From positions 558,001 through 622,000 of the forward strand of contig OZ005693.1 of assembly GCA_963930775.1 (NCBI GenBank): a stretch of DNA of 64,000 nucleotides, read 5' to 3'. A model generated the notes under the pieces. It saw only the letters and a program-made list of their open reading frames with translations. It had not been told where the DNA came from and made no database searches. The stretch is from Cliona cf. orientalis. Lineage: Eukaryota > Porifera > Demospongiae > Clionaida > Clionaidae. Positions within the stretch are counted from its first letter, which is position 1, and each line of letters starts with the position of its first letter. Below are positions 1 through 10,800 of this stretch, in pieces. A program made the translations under genes and the position numbers.

Positions 1-608
1 TGCTTTGGTGAACTAAAAATGGATTAAAACAGTCGTTAATTTAGCTCACTAATTATATAACTAGGAATTCACTTCTCTGTATTTCTGTAGGTAGAGTTTT
101 AAAGGTTCTATGTAGTTGTCGAATCCTAATGTTGCCATGGCAACAAGTATGTCGTCTCCTGTGATGGTCTTTCGCTTCTCAGCGATGCACTTATCGCTAG
201 CTCTAGTGAACAAAGGGTTAAACATAATTAAGGAAAAAATCATTAGCATCATATCCAGGTCCATGTCAGCATGGAGATTTGGGAATGGGAATGGGCCTGA
301 GCATGACTCAGCAAAGTTTAATACATAATGGTGGTTTGTGTAGGTAGGATACTCGCTAGTGATGAAGCTGATGAACTCGGACACACACTCCTGCATGCAC
401 TCCTTGGCATCCTTCGACACCTGAGTCATGGTTATGCAGGTCATGAAAATGGATAAATGTGATGGTATTATGCAGAACCACTGTGATACAGAGACAGACC
501 TTGCCGTTCCGTGGTATCGCATTTCTCATGATTCTTGCCACATTGTGAATGGGGAGGAACCGATCCTGACAGCACATAAGAGAGAAGGAGAGAGAGATAG
601 AGGAGAAA

Positions 609-645
<37 letters not shown>

Positions 646-1657
646 AAGAGGAGAGAGATGGTCAATAACAAGAATTATCTTTCTGCCTCCAACATACTTG
701 TTCCCTGTAGACCTGCGGCTTCCCTCTCTTTGAGGTCTTGGGTGGGGCTGGCTCCGCCTCCTCCATTATGTCATACTGAAACCGAAGGTTCTCTGGATCC
801 ATGCTCACCTCGCCAGTCGCTATCGCACTCAAATCTACACCATACACAATAACAGGGACCACTCATAATCCAGGAATAATGATTACTTATGCAGCTCAGA
901 GTGCTCTAGAGCTGAATATGTGCTCCATAGTTTCCTGAAGTTTATGAAAATCTTACAATTTTTCCGCAAAAACATCTGACCAGCCAAATTAGGTTGCAAA
1001 GGAAATGGAAAAAAAAAAATTTTTTTTTGGCCAAAATGAACGATGATATATTATAGTAGCAAAAATTATTTTACTGGTGCATGAAAAGAACCCCTGTGGC
1101 TACAAAATTTAATAAAGAAACTTGATGCTTGCTCGTACCTTCCACGAGGTGAGGCTGTTGCTGGAGCACAGAGGTCAGCTCCCCGCTGTTCTGTAGACCA
1201 CTGAGAACTTGAGTGAGGTCCGTCGTGTTGGTCACTGTTGGAGTGATGATAGTAGCCACCCCACCAGACGCACCCTGACCTCCTTCCATCGCTAATACAA
1301 ACATGATTGAGCATTATAAATACTTTGCCATGATCAGCTAGCCTCGTCCTCAGGCCACTCACACGTTTTCAATGTTACACACAGAAAATTAATGTAACAT
1401 TGAAAACGTGGGAATGGCCTGAGGACGAGGCTTATGATCAGCTAATCGTATAGTCAAAAAAAAATTGGTAGGAATTGATATTTTGCTGATATTCAGATTT
1501 AAGCAATAAAAATTTTGAATTTTTACCGACTGTGGTGTGGAAATCAGTATCGAGCATATTGGAGCAAAATCACAGCAAAATATCAATTTAGAATGGATAC
1601 AAACGTATAAGACGACTATAATTAATTTTTATCACTGGCCAACGCACCCACTGAATG
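1..1657 (-). pseudogene. NFYB: NF-YB copy A, 5'-truncated and cut by the window edge
   Basis: Nuclear transcription factor Y subunit beta, the histone-fold CCAAT-binding partner of NF-YC/NF-YA. Exons on the minus strand, numbered as in copy C: exon 1 remnant 1636-1657, exon 2 1139-1291, exon 3 698-834, exon 4 500-565, exon 5 353-420, exon 6 73-202, exon 7 from 12 downward. Exons 4-6 give the conserved core ([16 protein letters not shown], then [21 protein letters not shown], then [20 protein letters not shown]). Splice phases agree with copy C and no stop interrupts the core. Exon 1 with its start codon is missing: at 1657/1658 the sequence switches to PUS7. A shorter product starting at the ATG of exon 2 (1287-1289) is still possible, so 'pseudogene' is an inference from the lost promoter and exon 1. 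Confidence 0.75.
1339..1433. mobile_element. 95-bp foldback MITE, TAG terminus, 9-bp TSD
   Basis: Near-perfect hairpin whose arms start TAGCCTCGTCCTCAGGCC. It is flanked by the 9-bp direct repeat ATGATCAGC (1330-1338 and 1434-1442). The same element is at 23277-23367; copy C has a single ATGATCAGC at the matching spot (about 53680), i.e. an empty site. Termini resemble those of the 5.6-kb transposon at 45789. It lies in the intron between NF-YB exons 1 and 2. Confidence 0.9.
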
Positions 1658-2094
1658 GGAAGAGTACATCGCCCCACAACTTCCTGGATTCTTTGCAATC
1701 CTCAAGCAAAGGTACGTCGATAGACTCTTCTCAAGATTCTGTTTAATTAAATATTTGCATGACTTCCTGTTTTTGTAGGTACTCTGATTTCCATGTTCAT
1801 GAATTGTCAATAGCCGGCACCACCGTACACTTGACTGATTTCTCTATACCAGACGAGAAGAAAAAGGTGCCACAGCTTTTAATCTCATTCTAATGAGTTT
1901 TGATTGTGTGTATAAATTTCTAGCAGGCAGCAGCGGCTAACCTTGAGAATGTCTTCAGCGCTGAAGATGTTGAAAAGCTACGCATGCTGAGCGAGAACTG
2001 TAATGTGGATGACATCGTCAGAATAAAAGTAACTAAATTTTATAGTCCACGTGCATGTACATGTAGTGCACATGTAAGCTGAAGTATTTTGTGT

Positions 2095-2243
2095 ACTATA
2101 TAGCCGGAAAATTTGGCGGTTTGGCAGTCTATATTACAACCACCAAATTATAATCTGCCAAAATTTCTTACTCACATATATACATATGGTGATCCCGTAC
2201 CGAACCGCAAAATTTAATTCCTGCCAATCCAGCTATACGGTAC
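2095..2243. mobile_element. Small foldback MITE in PUS7-A intron (TATAGCCGGAAA type)
   Basis: Imperfect inverted repeat: TATAGCCGGAAAATTTGGCG at the left and its complement ending CAGCTATACGGTA at the right. The same family occurs at about 24035-24180, at 25177-25396 and, as a single arm, at 58792-58835. Confidence 0.6.
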
Positions 2244-3410
2244 ATTCCATGTTTGATATTCTTTCATGTAAATTGTATGATCTCCTTCCTATAGGTGTCT
2301 GGTGATAAGGAGCAGCGTACAGTCGTACACAGGGCCATCCGTGAACACTTTCCCGGCTTGGATAGTAAGACGGAGGACGGGGAGGACCCTGAAGAAAAAG
2401 TAATCAGTGTTCGGTATATCGACAAGAAATCAACCAAACATGGTGAGAATGGTCATATGATAGTAATAATATTATTATATACGTAATCGTGGCAAAATAT
2501 TACTTTGGTTAAAGAGCTAGTGTTAGATAATACAATATTATATCCTTGGCAACTGCTGATTATTTAGTCAGCTTCAGGGGTAAAAAATCCTTGTGGTCCC
2601 CCCTATACATTCTCGAGCGTTGGCCCCTATGAGGCTACAGAATTGTCTGGCTCTAAACAGATCCAAAAATACTCATAATTTATATAGGTGGTCGAAGTCA
2701 GTGGCCCCCTGATTAATCAAGAAAATTAATGTTGTATTGTTACTTTTGTAGGTACGTGGCGGAGCCTCTGAAGTTGGGACATTTGAAGGGAAACAAGTTC
2801 ACAGTAGTTCTTAGGTAAGTATTTCTTTTCATATTCATCAATACTGTTCTTTTTCTCTTTGTAGACAGGTGTCATGTGACGATCATGTGATCAATGATGC
2901 AATTGGCTCACTGCGTGATTCTAGTTCTGGTGTCATCAACTACTTTGGCATGCAGAGATTTGGAACATCCACCATCCCCACCTACCAGATAGGAACGTGA
3001 GCACCATAATATCAATTCAGCTAGATTCTGTCAAAATATCATATTCTCGTTCTGTATTGTATACACAGGTGTTTGTTGAAATCAGATTGGCAAGGAGCAA
3101 TAGATCTCATTCTAAAGCCAAGACCTAATGGTGACCACATTGTACTGATATTATCTCTTCTGAAAGCTCAGAAGTACCACAATATTATTGATATAATGTT
3201 GTTATTTTGCAGAAAATGGGGAGATAAGGTGTGCAAGGCAGTACTACCTGGAGACTAAAGATGCAGCTGGTGCACTGGCCAAGATGCCAAAATGGCGCTC
3301 GGTGGAGAAGAGCCTGCTCCAAGGACTAGCAAAACATGCAGAGAAGGCTAACCTTCTGGGAGCATTGAACTTTGTGAGCACATGCGTAATGTTTCATGTG
3401 CAGCTAATTT

Positions 3411-3529
<119 letters not shown>

Positions 3530-5060
3530 AATTTCGTAGATTCCTCGAAATACTAGGATGATGTATGTCCACAGTTGGCAAAGTCTAGTCTGGAACAAGA
3601 TAGCTTCATGGAGAATCAGAGAGCTGGGGCGGACGATTCAGGTGGGAGACATAGTTAGAAAGCCAAGGAGCAAGCAGATCTCCAAAGAATCAGAATCCAA
3701 TGAATGTGGTGAAGATGGGGCAGAAAAGTGTGATGGCGGTGCCAGTGATAGGGAGGTTGAGTTCGTCACTGAAGATAATGTCAGTTCTTACTCCATCGAT
3801 GATGTGGTACTCCCCCTGCCCGGATGGAATGTCAAACTACCCAACAATCAATGTGAGTCGGTCACTGTCGATCATTGAATGCCAAGGCTACACATCATGA
3901 TCACATATCCTCAGTATACTATACATAATCCTCATTATACTATACATAATCCTCAGTATACTATAGGTAGCAAGGAACCTCTACGACATGCCCTACCTGT
4001 CTCTATAACTTATTATCATAATATTATTGGTGTAGGTGGAGAACAGTACCGTAGGCTGCTCACTGAGGAAGACTTCACACTGGAAGAGTTGAAACACAGA
4101 GTCAAGTGAGATTATCTAGAATCATAGTACACCTGTACACCTGGTCATTTTTATGATTATGTATGTACGGTTGTTGTCATAGAGATTTCTCGTTGACGGG
4201 AAGCTACAGATCTCTGATTGTAAAACCAACTGACATCACTTGGTAGGTCACAAAAGAGAAATTATGATACATGTACTTTTCACCCCTGGAAATCAATTTA
4301 CAATTGTTATTAATTTTGTGTCATTATATTATTATCGATCATGCATTTCAGGGACATGTTTCACTATGATGATGTCACCATACCTCAAGTGCTCAGTGAT
4401 GTCAATATAATTGAAGGAAAGGATCCACCACAATCATCACCAGGTACTATTGTGCTTACCGTACTTAATCTAATATAACGCATGGAAAAAATAATTTCAA
4501 TTTTGAAAACGTGCGGTTTTCTGGTAAAGGTCGTCAATCGCTCCATATAAACGTTATGAGAATTCGTAAAGTGCTAATTTATTGCATCAAGGGAAATTGG
4601 ATCATGCGTTGTATTTGATTAACTACGGTATATTATAAAAAAATCATGGGCATTGTACATGATAATGAATTTCATGCTGTTCCAGCTGCTTCGACTTCTT
4701 GCATTTATTCTTTTGTGATAATAATATTATTAATAATTCTGATGTAGGTGGCCAGTTGAAAGGTATTAGGCTTGAGTTCAGTCTTCCCCCGTCCTCCTAC
4801 GCCACTATGGTGATCAGAGAGCTGACTCACATGGACACCTCTTCTGCCTACCAGGCTACACTGAACCCCACCAGCAACAACCAACCTTCATAATACACTG
4901 TAATTAAATTTTATTATTGTGTGTGTCTCTCTCTATTATCGTAGACTCCATAAGTAGGGATGGGCTGGACACTCCATAATTACAGATCTACTGATTATTA
5001 AAACTTTATCTCTGCACTTTCCAACAATCATTTTTTTGCACTTAAATTGGGCAATCAATT

Positions 5061-5284
5061 GAAGGGCCGAGAACCATAGTGGGCTAACCCCAAATTAAAT
5101 GTGGGGAATTGTCTAAAAAGCACAAAAATGGACTAAAAACCATACATTGTACTCTACCAAGTTATTGAAATTTTCAGAAATGTGAATTTTCTGCAGCTCA
5201 TGAAACACATTTTAAACATATTTTCAAGATTCGGGGGGCTAAGTCAACATTTGTGGGTTAGCCCACTATGGCTCTCAGCCCTTC
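5061..5284. mobile_element. 224-bp foldback MITE downstream of PUS7-A
   Basis: Terminal inverted repeats start GAAGGGCYGAGARCC and continue with CATAGTGGGCTAACCC. It is flanked by AATT on both sides (5057-5060, 5285-5288). The equivalent place at about 21460 has no insert. Confidence 0.75.
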
Positions 5285-5526
5285 AATTGTGAAAATTAAA
5301 ATGCAATGTTAGTGGAGAAGGAAATTGGAGGGAATAAACATAAAAGATACAGAAATGATAACAACAGTAATAGAGCTAATTAATATTACTGAATAATTAT
5401 TAAATCTTGAGATCAAGTGGGATTGGTTGATAATAATTGCTGTTCAAGTAGCTAGTATCACAAGAATGGGAGGGAGAGAGCAATAGAATGAACCTTAATA
5501 TTATTAACCAATTATTAGCTCCTTAC

Positions 5527-5839
5527 CTTCATTGCGAACTCGTGCACCCTATCCCCCACCCAGACGGGGTGTGTGTGTGCGTCCACCAGACCTGGTACCA
5601 CGCTCATCCCTGATGCATCAATACATTGCTCAAATGAGCACCCATCCATTCTAGAGTCCACCTCATGGTCTGCACCAATGGCCTCTCTGTCCACAGCTAT
5701 GCTCAGCCCACTGGCCACGCCCACCTCCTGGATGTCGAGGATGGCCAGGTTCTGCCTTTTAGCGCCTTCTCTCTGCCAGAGCAGACCAACAGTACACCAG
5801 CTGAGAGGCATTCCTGATGCGAAGAAGGTGACTAGCCAT
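5527..5839 (-). pseudogene. AMDHD1: Orphan exon 1 of imidazolonepropionase (AMDHD1/HutI), frame-broken
   Basis: Imidazolonepropionase opens the ring in histidine breakdown. The minus strand contains MSVVPGLVDAHTHPVWVGDR followed by VHEFAMK and a GT donor at 5526-5525; the H-T-H of this motif is the amidohydrolase metal-binding signature. An upstream ATG at 5837-5839 starts MASHLLRIRNASQLV, but the two parts are in different frames. Compared with the fragment at 32156-32263 there is an extra 5 nt (near 5790) and a missing stretch (near 5757). No further AMDHD1 exons follow, so this is an exon-1 relic about 300 bp long. Confidence 0.8.
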
Positions 5840-7816
5840 CACTGCCTGCCTACTGGATCCAGGCACTATGGCGAACAGTAGCTTTGGTGGGGTCTGGGGA
5901 TCCGGGACGAGACTGCGCGTATCCGAAATCCGAGAGCACCCACGTCACGAGAATGAGCTCCGCCCCCTCTGTGGACCCAGCCACACCTCTTAGCTAGTTT
6001 CACTCGACGCGAGCGATAGTGAAGAGACGGTTTCTCGATCATTAATTGCACTGAACGGTATTAGATTCAAACTTCTCCGACGATACAAATCAATCGGTAA
6101 GAATCCCGGGCTGGGTAAAAAATAATTAAATTTTAGCTAATTTTGTATCGCGCGAGGAAGACGCTCCGATCAGGGCACACCCCCACCCCACCCACGATAT
6201 ACACGATTCGTGATACTAAAATTATAATAATTATTATATTATTACACCAAGTTACTTACTGCCAGCATAGATAATTATAATATTTTTTATATCTACGCTG
6301 CCAGAGGTGACGGTGAAAATGCTCTGATATTAATATGATGCAACTGATTCATGATATTAAACTTGTTTCGTACTTTCAGTGACTGAGTTTGGGTTTCATA
6401 CACAGACTAAAACAGAATATATTATAGTAATTGTATAGTAATATCATTATTATAGCTAATAATGATAATATATATGGACTGCCGGCACTGGCCATGTCCC
6501 AGCATGGTCTGCATGGGTGCCGTTTATAAATTGACTGTCCATTGCTAATAATATTATTGTTTTGTGTGGGTATAGGTATGCACTGACAGATATTCATGTT
6601 TATAGGGGTACACTACTCTGTGGTCATTCCATCCTGTCCACAATGGTTTGGTTTCCCATGACAGGCTGACCAATAAAGTAGCCTGTAGCTACATTCTTGT
6701 CTAGACGGTCTGGCTGGCCAGCCCCTTCACAAGAGGGAGGAGGAGGAAGGTTGAGGTTCCTCATACCAAGGGCTTATAGACTCCGAGGAGAAGAGGGCAC
6801 ATACTAACTGCATGCCATACTATCTGTTTTAATACCTAGCAAAATTTAAATCAGACCATGGTTTGTAACTAATTATAGTAACACTGTGAGCTGCTATCTG
6901 GCCATGGACTGCACTATGGGTATTGAGGATTTATATACTATTTTTAGCCTAGATATGAATATTGCCAGGTGCCTACTACACGCCCTCTTCTCCTTTAGGC
7001 CCTTGCCAGATACCAAACAAGTTACATGATCATGAATAATAGTGGTGGCCGAAAATCACATACCGTTATTTTCCTCCTTCTAGGCTATCCCTATCCTCGT
7101 TATCTTAGTGTGACCTTATTAGGCTTATATGGGGTGATAACGGTCACACATGATTAAATTCATGCGTGCATGAATAAAAATGTGTATAGCTGTATGCATG
7201 ACCTGTGTAGTATATATCAAACCATGCGTACTTTATTAATGATGTACATGTTTTTGTTATCCTGTGTGCGTGCACATGCGCATGCGGTACAATAATCGAC
7301 CGATGATCCTGTCATCGCCATACATTGTTATCGTGGACAGAGATTGCCAGTCTGGCAGATCTTGAGGCATAATTATGGCCAAGCTTGAAACTAAAATGGA
7401 GGTGAGTCAGAGATCGAACGGTCTGAGGCTAATAGTGAAAGAAACCTACCATGATGGACAAAATTATAATACGTTTTTCGGTGTTGTCATACAGAGAACT
7501 GACTCAGTTTGATTTGCAAGAAATTTGAGGGGTGGACGGGCGGGGTATGGCACTGGATCTTTCTTCTCATATACTTTAACATGCTTTCATGCACATTTTA
7601 CCAGTAGCTATAGCATGCTCGTAGAGTTTCCCATGCAGCATAGGCTTGTGCCAAAGGTTCTGATAAAATTAATGTGGTGGATCAAGATTAATCAGTACAA
7701 TAGGGGGGTTATAGTATGACCATCCGGTCCCCAGGTCTAGATCTGATATAATATAATGTCATCAGGTTATCATTATGACTGGTGACTAATTCTAGGTTTT
7801 GCTGTGACACTGAGAA
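5840..7816. other. Intergenic and 5' region of NLR-A
   Basis: No supported coding exon. The part around 5930-6110 is shared with 34660-35290 in unit 2, and 6240-7110 with about 35400-36280, so this is the conserved upstream region of the NLR copies. About 600 bp (roughly 7130-7730) is present only here. A small ATG frame at 7376-7402 ends in a GTGAGT donor but cannot join the NLR start in frame, because stop codons lie just before the ATG at 7817 in both copies. An untranslated first exon is therefore likely somewhere in this stretch. Confidence 0.5.
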
Positions 7817-10800
7817 ATGCCATATTGGAGCATTGGAGAGTGGAGAGCCCGCATTGGGTCTTCATGGTGTGCCCTGGGCCGCCCATTCAAGATGAGGTCA
7901 CCATTTAGAGGAAAGACTCACAGAGGTTTGACGCTGAGTCAAGGAGTAGCAACACTCTTTCTATTGATAATGTCAATTGGAATCAATCTTGGGCTACGCA
8001 CTTTAGTAGCAAGGGGACATCACCTCCCACTATTGAGTGAGTGGTATGCATGGTCAACATAATTATTTTTAGCTTGCCATAATATCTGCCTTACAGTCAG
8101 TTCAGTGCATGGCTCATGCTTTTTTGCAGATTTTTCCAAAGGTGACAGAATGTATTTGATCAATCTTGGCATGGTTCTCACCCCGATCCTTCAGATTACC
8201 TCTGCTCTGGTCTACCAACTATTATCCATGGTCATCAAACGATCAAAATCTGGTGTTGGTGGTGATTTATCAGAGAGCCTCTCTTTCAGAACTTGTTTTG
8301 TTTATTACTCGATCTTCGTGATCCTGAAAATGACTAATCCAATACATCCAGTTCACTGGCTGATCATCTCAGGTAGCTATATGCTCTGCGGTATAGTATT
8401 ATTTGAGTGTGTGCAACATGCATACATAATATTACGTGCATACTAATAATATTATGTATTATATTATTTGCATGTGTGTGTATTAATCTTCATGTACATC
8501 TATAAATTAAATATTATGCATTCAGTCATACAGACAGTGGACTGTCTGATATCTTTGAGTGTTCTATGGAAAGCCCTGGCCAATAAGCAGGACCTGGTGG
8601 AGAAGCTGCATTATGTTGATACTAAAGTAGAAGTTGTGATGATGACCAAGCTCCAGGGGACTTGGGTATTGGCAGTGGCAAAAGCGGTGCTGGATGTTGC
8701 ATTATCAGTAGCAGCTTCTGTCATCTTATCTCTGCTGCTGATATCTGGAGATGTTGAGGAGAACCCTGGACCTGTTGGAGGTATAATAATAATAGTACCG
8801 TATGATATTATAACAGTGCTTGATGATACAACAAAATTGATAGCCTGATACGTTAGCGTATGTTTATATCATGTTCATTTACAGATATTAATTTTGATGC
8901 CATTGATACAACTGAATTGAGTAAGCTAGTTATCAATAATATCAGCTGCATGATCTTAACGAACTAAATTAAATTTGCTTGTCCTAGATGAGGGTGATCT
9001 GTCTAATATCATCGAGGAGATACACCCCATAAAATCAAGGTACTACGATCTTGGTCGATCACTGAATTTGAAAATAACAGACTTGCGAAAGATTCGTGAT
9101 GAGCATCCCAGTGATTTGGATGGTCTCGAAGATGTATTGCTCCTGTGGCTTAATCAAGAGTATGACCAGAAGAAACATGGTCCACCCACATGGCGGATGC
9201 TGGTGGAAGCTGTCAGCAAAAAGACTGGTGGAGACAATCATGAGCTGGCCAAACAAATTGCAGTGAATCATCCAGCAGGTATAGTACAATAATAATTATA
9301 ATAGCTGATTACTTGGATTGTATTATAAGTGTGCACCTACATGCACTGAATGTGGCTTATATATTATTATACTGTAAAAAAATGAAATTAATGGCATACA
9401 TGCATGTATAATCACCCTATAATAAACAGCCCCGTTTTTCATGCCTATAGTATAATATTATTATAAAGCATGCATGCTTGCAGTAATTTGGATTGGTGTC
9501 AATGACATGTTTGCATGAAGCTCAGCAGTTTCTCCAGTTATTGGTTATCAATTTATTACTGCATGTTGTAGAAATGATTAGACATAGTATTTAATGTGTG
9601 ACTTGAAAAAGTTGGAACTGTATATATATAACAATTATAATAATATTATAGAGAGTGCATGTGCATGTGTACGTAGTCTATTAACAATTTCTACAACTCT
9701 TCAAGTGTTTCATGAAACACTTTTTGTACTGCCATCCTAGTATCAATTTTTATGTGCAATGATAATACTATACTTATTGCCATAGTAGAACGACGATACC
9801 GGGAAATATCACGAGTTCATTGCCGCGTATTGTTACGAGTGCGAAGCACGAGTAACAATGCAAAAGGCAATGAACGAGTGGTATTTCCGAGGTATCGTCG
9901 TTCTACTATGGCAATAAGGTATTTATCGTATATTTAAGAAGCCTATTCTGTACTGGAGCTTTAGTAGTTCGAGCGGTAAAGCCAAGAAGGGACTGCTTTA
10001 AGGTACCATTTAATTGCGTGGGCGTGAGCGTCAGGAATGGCTAATTCAATTAGCGAATCGTGAAGGGGCGTGGCCAAAGAGGCCATACGAGTGCTTTTGG
10101 TCGAAGGTGGGCGTGTCCAGAATCGGCCAGGGATGATTATGCGCGTGTAATTAGCGACCGGAAGTGGCCCCTGAAGAAAAGGCCGGTAATTGCCCACATC
10201 AAAGCAAGATCAAAGCATTCTTTCTTAACTATTAACCGCAACGACAAATTAAACACTAAGTAGAAAAAAAAAAAGATTTTTAATTTAATTAATTCAGGGG
10301 GGAACTGGGAGCACTTGGGGACATAATTTTTGCACCGGCGCGCAGAATGGATCGAATGCAGAAATAATAATAATTATTTGACCTTCAGGAATTTTGATTC
10401 ACGCCTTAGAATCAAAGTTACGGCCCTTTGAAGTTTCCCCATATGTTTGTACAGGGAAGCCATGCGTTTGCAATGTTTCCGCCCACGCGCTACGTGAGGG
10501 GCGGGGCCACGCGCGCACATAAACGTGACGACCTTTACCAACTTTTTGACAAAATTGAAATTTAGGCTGCCTGCTTGCATTGTATGGCTCCACTATGCAC
10601 CCAGCTCAATTATAATGGTGGTTTTTGGACAATTTTTTTTCTGCTTAGTGTTCAGGTCGCCTTGAAAAAAAAAAAAAAAAAAAAAAAAAGCTTATTAGGC
10701 CTAATTAAGCATGTGGGCGTGTTCCTGGCACTGTGTGGAGTGTGTGCGTGTGCGTTAATGCAGGTTTTATTGCTTCCGATTGGGCGTGGCTTCACGGGCC

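Noticed and set aside
7376-7402. ATG start MAKLETKME with a GTGAGT donor as NLR-A first exon
   Set aside because: Joining it to the next exon meets TGA before 7817, and unit 2 lacks this region; the start at 7817 is preceded by stops in both copies.
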